Source: Bacillota bacterium
GTDB lineage: Bacteria > Bacillota > Clostridia > Lachnospirales > Lachnospiraceae
Assembly: GCA_023402845.1 (NCBI GenBank)
Contig: JAEYFP010000011.1
Location: 1 to 64,000 of the forward strand
Length of the DNA stretch: 64,000 nucleotides
Direction of reading: 5' to 3'
Position numbers and translations under genes: made by a program. Shown here piece by piece: positions 35,960-45,090 of this stretch; within the stretch, counting starts at the first letter, position 1; each line of letters starts with the position of its first letter. Under the pieces are notes generated by a model that was not told the DNA's origin, did not search any database, and saw only the letters and a program-made list of their open reading frames with translations.

Positions 35960-38016
35960 GTTGTCTCCTCCTCATGCCTACTTAACTCAAACGAGAAAAT
36001 AAATACAGGATTTTCTGCCTGCATCAGATGATAGCCGCCGGCCTTTTTGGACCGGGCAAACTGTACCTGTACAAACTCCTCTTTTTCCGCCGGAAATTCC
36101 TTCAGCAGCTTTATCATGCTGCCGACCGTCTCGAGCGTTACCGCATTCATTACAATCCGCACGGTTCCGGTTCCCCGGGAGAGTGCCTGTAAAATCTCCT
36201 TTATTCGTCCGCCGTTTCCTCCTATAAATACATGAGAGGGTGCGGGGAGCTCTTTCAGTCCCTCCGGTGCCTCGGCCTTCACGATTTTAACATTCCATGC
36301 CTGAAGCTTCTCACGGTTATTTTGAATCAGCTCAACTGCCTCCGGATTTCTTTCAATCGCATAAACAGTAACCTCTCGGGACAAAAGCGCGCACTCCAAG
36401 GCGACAGAGCCTGTTCCGCTTCCGATGTCATACAGAACGGCTTCCCTCGTCAGCTTCAGCTTGCAAATGGAAATATCACGCACCTCCTCCTTTGTCATCG
36501 GAACAGCGGCACGCAGAAACGCTCCATCCGGCATCCCGTGCGTCAGCAGCTTAGGCAGCAGCACCTTCTCATTCATAATAAAGCAGCAATATAATCCTTC
36601 TCTTTTTAACTCCATGCATTCCTGCGGTGTCAGCATCCGGATTTCCTCTTCCGGATATGAAAGCTGATAGCCTGTGATCACACCGGCCTGCATAAGGCCC
36701 TGCTCACAGAGCAATGCACCGATGCTGTTCAGATCTGAAACATTTGAAACAAGGACAAAGGTCTTTGGACTGCTCTGCACAGTCTTTAACAGGTCGGCCT
36801 TTCTTCCGTGCAGGCTCACGACGGCCGCATCACCATAATCGATTCCTGCCTTTGCTGCCAGATAAGACATCGAGGAGATGCCCGGCAGCAGACTGATTTC
36901 CCATTTGGGACGGTGTGTTTCCATTTCCTGCTTCAGCCTCGCATACAGCTTCTTTGCACCGCTGTAAAATCCCGTGTCTCCCGAAAACAGAACCGCAGCA
37001 TGCTCCTCCTTTATTAAAGATCCCGACAGTTCCATCAGCTTAGGCAGGATTTCCTCCGGTAAATAGTACGGCTCGCATTGTTTTTTTCCTTTGAAGCCAT
37101 CAAGCAGACGTTTTGCTCCAAAAACCACCCCGGCCTGTTCAAGCCTTTCCTTTGCCTCCCCTGTTAAAAGCCTTTCCTGTCCCACCCCCATTCCTATGAG
37201 AGAAATATGCAGCTTCGGCTGCGGTGTCCGCCAGGTTTCCATCCCAGCCAGCTCGCAAACCCGTTTCAGTGTTTCCTTGAGCGTCAGCCCGGCTGCTCCT
37301 TTTTCCGGATTTCCGATCACAAATACTGTCGCACCCACATTTGACGCCGCCTCAATTTTTTCGGCAAAACCGCCCGCCGCACCGCTTTCCTTCGTGACCA
37401 GACAGGAAATCTGAAACTGCGCTAACAGTGCTTCGTTCATTTGTGCGGAAAACGGACCCTGCATGGCAATGATCTGCTTTCCGCAAATCCCATGCTTCTC
37501 GCAGAGCGCAAGACTCTCCCTGCTCGGCAGCACCCGCACGTACAGCCTGTCTGTTAACTCTTTTGTACAAAAAGCGTTCAGTTCCTTACTGCCGGTTGTG
37601 AGCAGAATGTTTCCCTCTGTTTTTGAAAGCCCGGCTGCACAGGAGGACGCATCTGTAAACCACTGAAGCCTTACTTCCTTTCCGGCATCGTAATCCGTAT
37701 CCCGTTTCAGTCTGAGATACGGGATTTCGGTTTCTTGAATACTTTCCCTGATATTTTCGGATACGACCGCTGCGAACGGATGTGTCGCATCCACGACGGC
37801 AAGGAAGTCTTCTGTTCCGGTAAGTGCCCGCATCTGCCCGACATCCATCCTTCCGGGATGAAGCCGCAGTCCCTCTCTTCCTTTCAGCACCGTTTCCCCG
37901 TATTCCGTTGCCACACAGACAGTGCAGGAAATACCGGCATCGCACAATTGCTCTGCGAGCAGCCTTCCCTCCGTCGTCCCTCCATAAATTAAAACCGGTC
38001 TGTTAACATTGCTCAA
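35938..38016 (-). CDS. CbiJ-CbiE-CbiT fusion (precorrin-6A reductase / C5,15-methyltransferase / decarboxylase)
   Basis: This 692-residue protein carries three enzymes in line. Residues ~1-265 are CbiJ/CobK (nucleotide site YGGTTEGRLLAEQL, then VDATHPFAAVVSENI). Residues ~268-485 are CbiE (ISLIGMGVGQERLLT, then FSGDTGFYSGAKKLY). Residues ~495-680 are CbiT (DIGSGTGSVALECALLS, then HVFIGGNGGRIKEI). Together they reduce cobalt-precorrin-6A, methylate C5 and C15, and decarboxylate the acetate at C12. Fusion of CbiE and CbiT is widespread as CobL; adding CbiJ in front is rarer. The start is a TTG at 38016 with GAGGG upstream, as the next Met is residue 56. It overlaps cbiH by 14 bases. Confidence 0.93.
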   Translation of the reverse strand: MSNVNRPVLIYGGTTEGRLLAEQLCDAGISCTVCVATEYGETVLKGREGLRLHPGRMDVGQMRALTGTEDFLAVVDATHPFAAVVSENIRESIQETEIPYLRLKRDTDYDAGKEVRLQWFTDASSCAAGLSKTEGNILLTTGSKELNAFCTKELTDRLYVRVLPSRESLALCEKHGICGKQIIAMQGPFSAQMNEALLAQFQISCLVTKESGAAGGFAEKIEAASNVGATVFVIGNPEKGAAGLTLKETLKRVCELAGMETWRTPQPKLHISLIGMGVGQERLLTGEAKERLEQAGVVFGAKRLLDGFKGKKQCEPYYLPEEILPKLMELSGSLIKEEHAAVLFSGDTGFYSGAKKLYARLKQEMETHRPKWEISLLPGISSMSYLAAKAGIDYGDAAVVSLHGRKADLLKTVQSSPKTFVLVSNVSDLNSIGALLCEQGLMQAGVITGYQLSYPEEEIRMLTPQECMELKREGLYCCFIMNEKVLLPKLLTHGMPDGAFLRAAVPMTKEEVRDISICKLKLTREAVLYDIGSGTGSVALECALLSREVTVYAIERNPEAVELIQNNREKLQAWNVKIVKAEAPEGLKELPAPSHVFIGGNGGRIKEILQALSRGTGTVRIVMNAVTLETVGSMIKLLKEFPAEKEEFVQVQFARSKKAGGYHLMQAENPVFIFSFELSRHEEETTCVSPES

Positions 38017-38743
38017 TTTGATACCCTCTGCTTGTAATCAGCTTTCCGTTTATGATCTTAGTTTTGGAATTCCCTACAAAAACTGTCGTAAACATATTCA
38101 CCTGCTTTTCCCGCAGCTCACCGAGCGTACAGGTTACCGCCTTCGTACTGGAACGTCCGATATTTTCTACATACCCGCAGGCCCTGTCCCTGCCCGCACC
38201 CTCCAGAAGAATCGTGCAGGCACGTTTCAAATAATCCGCACGTTTTCTGCTTGACGGATTATACAGCGCAATACAGAAATCTCCTTCTATTGCGGCGCGC
38301 AGTCTTTTTTCTATCAGTTCCCAAGGCGTCAGCAGATCGCTTAGACTGATTACACAATAATCATGGTTCAGAGGCGCACCCAAAACCGCGGCACCGCTGT
38401 TTGCCGCCGTGATGCCGGCAATGACCGTCACCTCACAGTCCGGGTGATGTTCTCCGATTTCATACATCAGCGAGGCAAGCCCGTAAACACCTGCGTCCCC
38501 GCTGCAGACTAAGGCTGTTCGTTTTCCCTTGCCTGCTTCCTCAAAACATAACCGGCACCGCTCTGCTTCCTTGCGCATCGGTGTCGTAATGAGTTCCTTT
38601 TTTTTAAAACGTTCCGGCAAAAGCGCAATATAAACCGGATAACCGACGATTACGTCACATTCCTCCAAAGCCTCCAGAGCCTGCACACTCATCATTTCTT
38701 CCATTCCCGGCCCGATTCCTATTACAGTTATTTTCTGTTTCAT
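38003..38743 (-). CDS. cbiH: Cobalt-factor III C17-methyltransferase
   Basis: This 246-residue tetrapyrrole methylase starts KQKITVIGIGPGMEEMMS. It contains VCSGDAGVYGLASLMYE and CIALYNPSSRKRADYLKRA, signatures of CobJ/CbiH, which methylates C17 and contracts the ring. The ATG at 38743 is used, with GGAG ten bases upstream. This start lies 89 bases inside cbiG, an unusually long overlap for the operon. It ends 14 bases into the start of the fusion gene. Confidence 0.93.
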   Translation of the reverse strand: MKQKITVIGIGPGMEEMMSVQALEALEECDVIVGYPVYIALLPERFKKKELITTPMRKEAERCRLCFEEAGKGKRTALVCSGDAGVYGLASLMYEIGEHHPDCEVTVIAGITAANSGAAVLGAPLNHDYCVISLSDLLTPWELIEKRLRAAIEGDFCIALYNPSSRKRADYLKRACTILLEGAGRDRACGYVENIGRSSTKAVTCTLGELREKQVNMFTTVFVGNSKTKIINGKLITSRGYQIEQC

Positions 38744-39800
38744 CAAAAAACACGCTCCATTTTTTTTCTGCGGCTGCAATCGTGATTCCGTTTCCCGCCT
38801 GCTTTTTTAAAATAATTCTGCCGCCCGGCCCGCAGGCCGCCATCGCCGCCCGCTCGCAAACATTCCCGACTCCGGTCTGTTCCCGCACAAACTCGGAAAC
38901 AGAGTAATCGCCCTCCAACCGGCACAGTTCCTCTCCTGAAAAAGTATAAAACGGAAGGCCGAGCGTTTCAGCTAACTCAATCAACCCCGGTTCTTCCTTT
39001 TTGATAGAAATCGATGCAATGCCCGCTACCGCCTCAAGCGGGAGGCCGTGTTCCTCCAATTGCGCTTTTACGGCCTGCTCAAGCTCCTTTGCACTTTTTC
39101 CTTTTTTGCATCCGATCCCCAGCAGCAGTGCTCTTGGATAAAGCCGCAGCAGTGCTTTTATTTTCCTGTTCCGATGAGGCGAAACCAGAATAGAAACCAC
39201 ATCAGCTTCGTTTGCACCGTCCCGATTCAAATACGTCAGCTCATCGGGAAGGCTTCCTTCATATTCCCCGTCAATCCAAATCGTTACCTGTTTACCGCCG
39301 AGCAGAGCGGAAGACACCTGTTTGATTCCTTCTTTTGGGTAAACGGCAAGGTTATTTTTCCTTGCGAAGACATCTACAGAAAACAGGCCGTTTATATCCG
39401 TTGCGGTCGTCGTGACACATACCGCACCTTTCCTGTCCGCAAGCAGCGCGGCAAGTTCATTCGCGCCTCCGAAATGCCCCGAAAGCACAGGAATGACAAA
39501 CTTTCCCTTCTCATCCATAACAAGCACGGGAACGTCGGTCAGCTTATCTTTCAAATGCGGGGCAATCGCACGCACGGCAATCCCAAGAGCGCCGATAAAC
39601 AGCATCGCCCTGCCTTGTTCAAACTGTTTTCCTGTCCAGCCGGAAATACTTTCATTCAAAACTCCGATTCCTTCTTCCGGCTCCCTCCAGTCCGCGGATT
39701 TACAATAAAGCCTGACGGTCAGCTCAGACACCGTTAAGCTTCGGATTTCTTTTGCCAGCTCTCTGCCGCCGCCTGTAAAGCAGATGATACTCAGTTCCAT
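38655..39800 (-). CDS. cbiG: Cobalt-precorrin 5A hydrolase
   Basis: This 381-residue protein has the N-terminal CbiG domain (LSIICFTGGGRELAKEI), the central part VLSGHFGGANELAALLADRK and the C-terminal part LLLGIGCKKGKSAKELEQA. It opens the delta-lactone and releases acetaldehyde from cobalt-precorrin-5A. The final ~25 residues (from about NNCNRNRAGNG) are encoded by cbiH DNA in another reading frame and look non-native, so an original stop codon has probably been lost. The ATG at 39800 follows AAGGAG. Confidence 0.92.
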   Translation of the reverse strand: MELSIICFTGGGRELAKEIRSLTVSELTVRLYCKSADWREPEEGIGVLNESISGWTGKQFEQGRAMLFIGALGIAVRAIAPHLKDKLTDVPVLVMDEKGKFVIPVLSGHFGGANELAALLADRKGAVCVTTTATDINGLFSVDVFARKNNLAVYPKEGIKQVSSALLGGKQVTIWIDGEYEGSLPDELTYLNRDGANEADVVSILVSPHRNRKIKALLRLYPRALLLGIGCKKGKSAKELEQAVKAQLEEHGLPLEAVAGIASISIKKEEPGLIELAETLGLPFYTFSGEELCRLEGDYSVSEFVREQTGVGNVCERAAMAACGPGGRIILKKQAGNGITIAAAEKKWSVFFDETENNCNRNRAGNGRNDECAGSGGFGGM

Positions 39801-39814
39801 ATGATTCTCCTTGT

Positions 39815-40570
39815 TTACAGCGGTTTCCTGTACTCCGTTTCAAACTCGGGCGCATACAGCCTGGACTCCCGGTAATGCTGAGGAGAAAGTGCATCGCCCA
39901 CAATGACAAGGGCCGTCTTTTGAATCCCGTTTTGCAGCGCTGTCTCATTCAGTGTATCCACGGTGCAAAGATATTTTTTTTCATCCGGCCATGTCGCCTT
40001 ATAGACGATCGCAGCGGGGGTGTCCTTCGGATAGCCGCCTTTGATCAGCCTAGCGCTAAGCTCCTCAAGCATGCCTGCACTTAAATAAATAGCCATTGAA
40101 GCTCCGTGTGCGGCAAAGCCTTCGATACTTTCCCGTTCGGGAACGGAGGTTCTTCCTTCCATCCGCGTGATGATCAGACTTTGAGAAACCTCCGGCAGCG
40201 TATATTCCAGGTTCAGGGAGGCCGCCGCGCCGAAGCACGCGCTGACGCCGGGACAGCTTTCGTACGCAATTCCAAGCAGATCCAGACGGTCCATTTGTTC
40301 ACGCACCGCTCCGTAAATGCTCGGATCTCCCGTATGGAGCCTGACCGTCGTCTTTCCTTCGGTTTGCGCCTGTTCCATAACCTTAATCACCTCGTCCAGC
40401 GTCATCAGGGCGCTGTTGTACGTCTGTACCGTTCCCCTTGCATAGTCCAAAAGCGCGGGATTGACAAGCGATCCGGCATAAATTACCACATCTGCTTTTT
40501 CAAGCAGCCGCATCCCCCTCACCGTAATCAGATCCACCGCCCCGGTGCCCGCTCCTACAAAATAAACCAT
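39815..40570 (-). CDS. cbiF: Cobalt-precorrin-4 C11-methyltransferase
   Basis: This 251-residue tetrapyrrole methylase starts VYFVGAGTGAVDLITVRG. It contains RLHTGDPSIYGAVREQMD and CPGVSACFGAAASLNLEYT, the conserved CobM/CbiF features, followed by GMLEELSARLIKGGYPKDTP. It methylates C11. The ATG at 40570 follows GAGG. It is placed eight bases after cbiD and 14 bases before cbiG. Confidence 0.95.
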   Translation of the reverse strand: MVYFVGAGTGAVDLITVRGMRLLEKADVVIYAGSLVNPALLDYARGTVQTYNSALMTLDEVIKVMEQAQTEGKTTVRLHTGDPSIYGAVREQMDRLDLLGIAYESCPGVSACFGAAASLNLEYTLPEVSQSLIITRMEGRTSVPERESIEGFAAHGASMAIYLSAGMLEELSARLIKGGYPKDTPAAIVYKATWPDEKKYLCTVDTLNETALQNGIQKTALVIVGDALSPQHYRESRLYAPEFETEYRKPL

Positions 40571-40577
40571 CGTTTCC

Positions 40578-41699
40578 TCATTTCTGCGCTTTTTTAATTT
40601 CCTTTAAAAGCGCCTTTGCACCCGCACTCCCCGCAAGCTCTCCGAGCTCATTCGCATACATAATGCATTCGATTCTGATGCGTCCGGCAGCCTGTTTGTT
40701 CAGATAAAAACAGGTCTTTTCCATAACCTCCCGCATCGTTTCCTCTAATTTTCCTGCCGCAACAAGGAGGCGCGCCGCTTCCTCTGTCGTGACGCAGTCA
40801 AGAATTTCTCTTGCGTCGGATGCTGTGATCCCCGCCCTGATTCCTGCGGCGGCAAGCAGCTCCATCCGGCAGTCGCCTTCTTTAGAGTGTGTGTTCATGA
40901 TACCTCCCGAAAGCTTGATGAGCTTTCCGATATGCCCTGTCAGCAGCAGTTCGCGAAATCCCATTTCGGCAGCCATCGTAATCGTGTCGCCGATATAATT
41001 GCTGCATTTCACACTCTTATCCAAGTCATAACCATAGGCGCGTTTCATAAAGTCCAGACCGTAGTTGCCGGGTGTCACCGCTGTGACTGTCATCCCCGAT
41101 GCCCTGACGACATTCAGCTCTATTTTAATCGTATCCAAAAGTGCCTGTGTGCTCATCGGCTCCACGATCCCCGTCGTTCCCAGAATCGAAATGCCTCCCG
41201 CAATCCCAAGCCTTGGATTGAACGTTTTCTTTGCCAGTACTTCTCCCTCCGGCACGAATACCGTGACCAGAAGACTTCCTTTAAAATCCGTCAGAGTACA
41301 GACTTCTGTCACTTCTTTCTCAATCATTTCCCGCGGTACACGGTTGATTGCCGCATTCCCGACCGGCTGGTCCAGACCGGGCTTTGTCACCCGTCCGACA
41401 CCCGCTCCCCCTTCAATTTGTACGGCGGGCGCCGGCTCTTCCCTGTGTTTTGATTGTACGGATACACTGGCAAAGACAAGCGCGCCCGTCGTAATATCGG
41501 GATCATCTCCACCATCCTTTCGAATTGCACAGGAAACGTATTTTTCCGATCTTTGGATTTCCTCCAGCCTCGCGTGATACAAAATACCCTTTGGGGTCGT
41601 AATCGTTATTTCTTTCTTTTCTTTTCCGGTCAGCAGCATGTAGGCAGCAGCCTTTGCCGCAGCCGCCGCACAGCTTCCGGTCGTAAATCCGTACCGCAT
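40578..41699 (-). CDS. cbiD: Cobalt-precorrin-5B C1-methyltransferase
   Basis: This 373-residue enzyme starts MRYGFTTGSCAAAAAKAAAY, the CbiD hallmark. FVPEGEVLAKKTFNPRLGIA, GITILGTTGIVEPMS-like text and LLTGHIGKLIKLSGGIMNTH are further family features. It methylates C1 in the anaerobic pathway, and its presence is diagnostic of the early-cobalt route. The ATG at 41699 is preferred over a GTG at 41720 that overlaps the cbiC stop, since AGAGGT precedes it and homologues begin there. Confidence 0.95.
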   Translation of the reverse strand: MRYGFTTGSCAAAAAKAAAYMLLTGKEKKEITITTPKGILYHARLEEIQRSEKYVSCAIRKDGGDDPDITTGALVFASVSVQSKHREEPAPAVQIEGGAGVGRVTKPGLDQPVGNAAINRVPREMIEKEVTEVCTLTDFKGSLLVTVFVPEGEVLAKKTFNPRLGIAGGISILGTTGIVEPMSTQALLDTIKIELNVVRASGMTVTAVTPGNYGLDFMKRAYGYDLDKSVKCSNYIGDTITMAAEMGFRELLLTGHIGKLIKLSGGIMNTHSKEGDCRMELLAAAGIRAGITASDAREILDCVTTEEAARLLVAAGKLEETMREVMEKTCFYLNKQAAGRIRIECIMYANELGELAGSAGAKALLKEIKKAQK

Positions 41700-41716
41700 A
41701 AGATCAGTACCTCTTT

Positions 41717-42349
41717 TCACTTAAGCTCATAAAGGATTGCATTGCAGATTGCAGCGGCGATGCCGCTTCCGCCCTTTCTGCCCCGACTGACAATATAGGG
41801 AATATCAGTCTTTAAAATCAGTTCCTTAGCCGCCACAACATTCACAAACCCGACCGGGACCCCAATAATAAAATCCGGCCTGTACACTCCCGATTCGATC
41901 ATCTCATATAACCGCACAAGTGCCGTCGGCGCATTGCCGATCGCAAAAATGAGCGGTTTCTTTATTCCGGCAGCCGCTTCCATACTCACCGCCGCACGCG
42001 TCATCTGTCTCTCCTGTGCTTCCAGCGCTATTTTTTCTTCTGCCATGAAGCAATGTGCCTCTCCCCCAAACTGCGCCAGCTTCTTTTTATTAATACCGGA
42101 AAGCGCCATATTCGTATCGGTCACGATGTCCGCCCCTCCCGAAATCAGCGTCTTTGCCCGTTCTATCGCACCGGGTGAAAACGTGAGTGTGTGAGCATAA
42201 TCAAAATCAGCGCTTGTATGAATCACACGTTTGATGACAGGTGCCTGATCGTTCAAAAGAACGATCCCTTTTTCCTTCAGCTCCTCTTCAATGATCGCAA
42301 AGCTTCTTTTTTCAATTTCGCCCGGCAGCACATATTCCATTCCTTCCAT
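41717..42349 (-). CDS. cbiC: Cobalt-precorrin-8 methylmutase
   Basis: This 210-residue CobH/CbiC protein moves the C11 methyl group to C12, giving cobyrinate. Recognisable parts are VIKRVIHTSADFDYAHTLTF with the catalytic His, GADIVTDTNMALSGI, and FAIGNAPTALVRLYEMI with IGVPVGFVNVVAAKE. It is the usual length. The ATG at 42349 is chosen over a GTG at 42358 on ribosome-binding-site spacing (GGAAGGTGAG). Confidence 0.95.
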   Translation of the reverse strand: MEGMEYVLPGEIEKRSFAIIEEELKEKGIVLLNDQAPVIKRVIHTSADFDYAHTLTFSPGAIERAKTLISGGADIVTDTNMALSGINKKKLAQFGGEAHCFMAEEKIALEAQERQMTRAAVSMEAAAGIKKPLIFAIGNAPTALVRLYEMIESGVYRPDFIIGVPVGFVNVVAAKELILKTDIPYIVSRGRKGGSGIAAAICNAILYELK

Positions 42350-42411
42350 TCTTCTCACCTTCCAAATTTATGATCACTTTCCCTGCACTCACAACACTTG
42401 CCTGCTTCCTC

Positions 42412-43446
42412 CTACTCCCGCACGATTTCTTCGACGGACCGGATCAGACGGGTATTTTCGCTGCGGTTTTTAACTGCAATCCGGTAATAATTATTTGTAA
42501 GCCCCCTGAAATTACCGCAGTCCCTGATCAGTATTTCTCTCTTCAGCAATTCTTCATAGAGCGGCAGCTTTGTGTGCAGAAACAAAAAATTCGCTTCGGA
42601 TGAAAAAACATCGATTCTAAGGCGCCTCAGATGATCCTCAAGATATTCCCGTTCCTTTTTTACAAGCCGCACCGTTCTTTCTATGTATGCAGTTTCCCCG
42701 CAGGCCGCTGCGCCGGCTGCCTGAGCAAACACGGACAGATTCCATTCGGGAAGCTGCGGCTGTATTTTTTGAAGCAGCTCCTCATTTGAGCAAAGCAGAT
42801 ATCCCAGCCGAACGCCCGGAATTGCAAAAATTTTTGTAAATGCCCGCAGAATAATCAAATTCGGATAATCGGAAAGTTTCTTCCTCATGGAATGCATCTC
42901 TTCTTTTCCTGTGAATTCCAGAAAGCATTCATCCAGCACGACAATGATGCTTCTTTTAAGACACTCTTCCAGAATCTTATTAAGCAGATCCGCTTCTATC
43001 ATTGCTCCCGTGGGATTATTCGGATTAGCCAGCAGCAGCAGATCGACTTCGTCATCAAGTCTTTGCAGAACACTGGAGGTCAAGCAAAATCTCTCCTCTT
43101 CCCGCAGTAAGATCGGAAGCATAGAACTCTTAACGGCAGCCGCCGCATATTCGTATCCGTAAAAGGACGGAACCGGAATCGCCGTTTTCCTTGGCCTAAT
43201 CCCATGCAGGATGGCAAGCAGCAGCTCGGATGCACCGTTTCCGCACAGAATATACTCCCGGCAAATGCCCGTCAGTGCTTCCAGCTTTTCCTTCAGTTCC
43301 CCCGCGCGCAGATCCGGATATTCGCCGCAATGCCTGACGGCTCTCTTCAATGCTCGTTTCACCGCCACCGGCATGCCGAGCGGATTACTGTTCACCGAAA
43401 AATCCATCCGCACCTTGTTTTGATAAATATCCCCGCCATGAATCAT
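42412..43446 (-). CDS. cobD: L-threonine-O-3-phosphate decarboxylase-like aminotransferase
   Basis: This PLP enzyme of about 344 residues belongs to the class I/II aminotransferase fold. Features are MDFSVNSNPLG at the start, LLLANPNNPTGAMIE (cofactor contact), VLDECFLEF, the Schiff-base Lys in RAFTKIFAIPGVRLGYLL, and the last Arg in FRGLTNNYYRIAVK. In this operon it should make (R)-1-amino-2-propanol phosphate for the nucleotide loop. Histidinol-phosphate aminotransferase is the alternative by family but is unlikely here. The ATG at 43446 is used, after GAGAGGAT. Confidence 0.88.
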   Translation of the reverse strand: MIHGGDIYQNKVRMDFSVNSNPLGMPVAVKRALKRAVRHCGEYPDLRAGELKEKLEALTGICREYILCGNGASELLLAILHGIRPRKTAIPVPSFYGYEYAAAAVKSSMLPILLREEERFCLTSSVLQRLDDEVDLLLLANPNNPTGAMIEADLLNKILEECLKRSIIVVLDECFLEFTGKEEMHSMRKKLSDYPNLIILRAFTKIFAIPGVRLGYLLCSNEELLQKIQPQLPEWNLSVFAQAAGAAACGETAYIERTVRLVKKEREYLEDHLRRLRIDVFSSEANFLFLHTKLPLYEELLKREILIRDCGNFRGLTNNYYRIAVKNRSENTRLIRSVEEIVRE

Positions 43447-43489
43447 GTTTTCTATCCTCTCCAAACCGGCTTGCAGCTGTACGGTCTCT

Positions 43490-44470
43490 TCACAGTAATA
43501 TCAGGCTCAAGAAAAGCAGACAGATTCCCTCACACAAAAACGCCGTCCGGTAAAGCAGTCTGTTCGCCTGTACAATATCCATTTTCTCCGCTTTCCTTCG
43601 TGCATCGCCGATGTATGGCTTTCTCACCGTTTTTCCAAAATAATCGGAGTCACCTCCCAACCGGATTCCCAGTGCCCCGGCGCATACCGATTCTGTCTGT
43701 GCCGAATTAGGGCTGGTGTGCTGAAAACGGTCTCTTTTAAAAATAAATAGGGCATTTTTCCCGTCAAAGTCTGAACCGGGCAAAAAAGCGGCGATGATCA
43801 TGAGACCCGCACTGATTCTGGACGGAATATAATTGACCGCATCGTCCAGCTTTGCCGCCGCACGCCCGAAATACAGGTATTTTTCATTTTTATAGCCGAG
43901 CATGGAATCCATCGTATTGATTGCCTTATATAAAAATCCGAGCACCGGACCCCCGACCGCCAAATACAGCATCGGAGCAATCACACCGTCAGAACAGTTT
44001 TCGGCTACCGTTTCGACTGCCGCCCTGATAATACCCGCTTCATCCAGCGCCGCCGTATCCCTTCCGACGATTCTCGACACCGCCTGCCTTGCTCCTGTCA
44101 GATCGTTTTTTACCAGCTCCGTAAATACCTGCTCGCTTTCCGTTTTCAGACACTTCATGGCGAGGATCTGATAAGACATGACACTTTCTGTCAGTACCCC
44201 CGCTATCGGGTGCACCAAGTATGCGGCTGTCAGCAGCAGCCCCGCCGTAAGAACAGTTACGGCCAGCACCGCACATACGAGCAGAACGCCTCTCCTTTGT
44301 TTCTCCCTGTCGGTAAGCGGGGTGTTCCTCTTTTCCTTCAACAGACTTTTTTCTGTTTTTACAATCAGCTTCCCGATGAGGCGTACCGGATGGAAGAGCC
44401 AATGCGGATCTCCAAATAGATAGTCCAGTACAAAACCCATCAAAAAAGCGACACTATGATATTGCAGCAT
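43490..44470 (-). CDS. cbiB: Adenosylcobinamide-phosphate synthase
   Basis: This 326-residue membrane protein starts FLMGFVLDYLFGDPHWLFHP, the CbiB hallmark (DxxxGDP.....P.R.IG). It contains AAVETVAENCSDGVIAPMLY and NTMDSMLGYKNEKYLYFGRA, and PSRISAGLMIIAAFLPG. It joins aminopropanol phosphate to adenosylcobyric acid at the membrane. The ATG starts directly after the cobC stop. It is one gene after cobD in transcription terms and supplies the same loop. Confidence 0.94.
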   Translation of the reverse strand: MLQYHSVAFLMGFVLDYLFGDPHWLFHPVRLIGKLIVKTEKSLLKEKRNTPLTDREKQRRGVLLVCAVLAVTVLTAGLLLTAAYLVHPIAGVLTESVMSYQILAMKCLKTESEQVFTELVKNDLTGARQAVSRIVGRDTAALDEAGIIRAAVETVAENCSDGVIAPMLYLAVGGPVLGFLYKAINTMDSMLGYKNEKYLYFGRAAAKLDDAVNYIPSRISAGLMIIAAFLPGSDFDGKNALFIFKRDRFQHTSPNSAQTESVCAGALGIRLGGDSDYFGKTVRKPYIGDARRKAEKMDIVQANRLLYRTAFLCEGICLLFLSLILL

Positions 44471-44472
44471 GT

Positions 44473-45090
44473 TCAGATCCCCAGCTTTCTGATCCCCCGC
44501 AGGCGTATTTGATCTTTCAAATCCAACTCACAACGATAGCCCTCTGCGCATTTGCATTGATAAGAATAGTAATCCCCCGCAGAAAAGCTGCTTAAAAGCG
44601 CCATGATCGTTCCTCCGTGGACAATCAGAGCCACCGCTTCCGGCAGCGGCCTTCTGCCTAAAAGTCCTTTGCAAAAATGTGTAAATCCGTCGGTACACCG
44701 TTCGATAAAGACATCCCTGCTCTCTCCGTTTGGAAAGGGCAGCGTTCCGCCGCTGTCGATCCATTTCTGATAATCCGGATCACCCTCCAGCTCCCGCCAG
44801 GTTTTGCCCTCGAAGCGTCCAAAATCGATTTCCTTCCATTCTTCTACCAGAACAGCGGGAACTCTTCCATAAATCAGCTCCGCTGTCTGTACGCACCGTT
44901 TCATCGGACTGGCCGCAACCAGTTCTGCCGGCGGATAGCTTCCGTTCTCTTTTTTTTTCATGAGATTTAGGAGCCCGTTTTCGGAAAGCGGCTCTTCCGT
45001 CTTTCCCAGGTAGCTGCCGCGTTCATTGGAGGCCGTCGCCCCATGTCTGATCAATATCAGCTCTATTTGATTCGTTGTCCGATTCCGCAT
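44473..45090 (-). CDS. cobC: Alpha-ribazole phosphatase (histidine phosphatase family)
   Basis: This 205-residue phosphoglycerate-mutase-like phosphatase has the phospho-His in ELILIRHGATASNERG and YLGKTEEPLSENG. Further features are FGRFEGKTWRELEGDPDY and the closing VALIVHGGTIMALLS. In this operon it is expected to remove phosphate from alpha-ribazole-5'-phosphate or from cobalamin-5'-phosphate. The ATG at 45090 is used, with AAAGGA upstream. It overlaps the CobU-like gene by 28 bases. Confidence 0.87.
   Translation of the reverse strand: MRNRTTNQIELILIRHGATASNERGSYLGKTEEPLSENGLLNLMKKKENGSYPPAELVAASPMKRCVQTAELIYGRVPAVLVEEWKEIDFGRFEGKTWRELEGDPDYQKWIDSGGTLPFPNGESRDVFIERCTDGFTHFCKGLLGRRPLPEAVALIVHGGTIMALLSSFSAGDYYSYQCKCAEGYRCELDLKDQIRLRGIRKLGI

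Noticed and set aside
39048..39737. Plus-strand open frame of 229 codons
   Set aside because: It is antisense to cbiG; no recognisable family.
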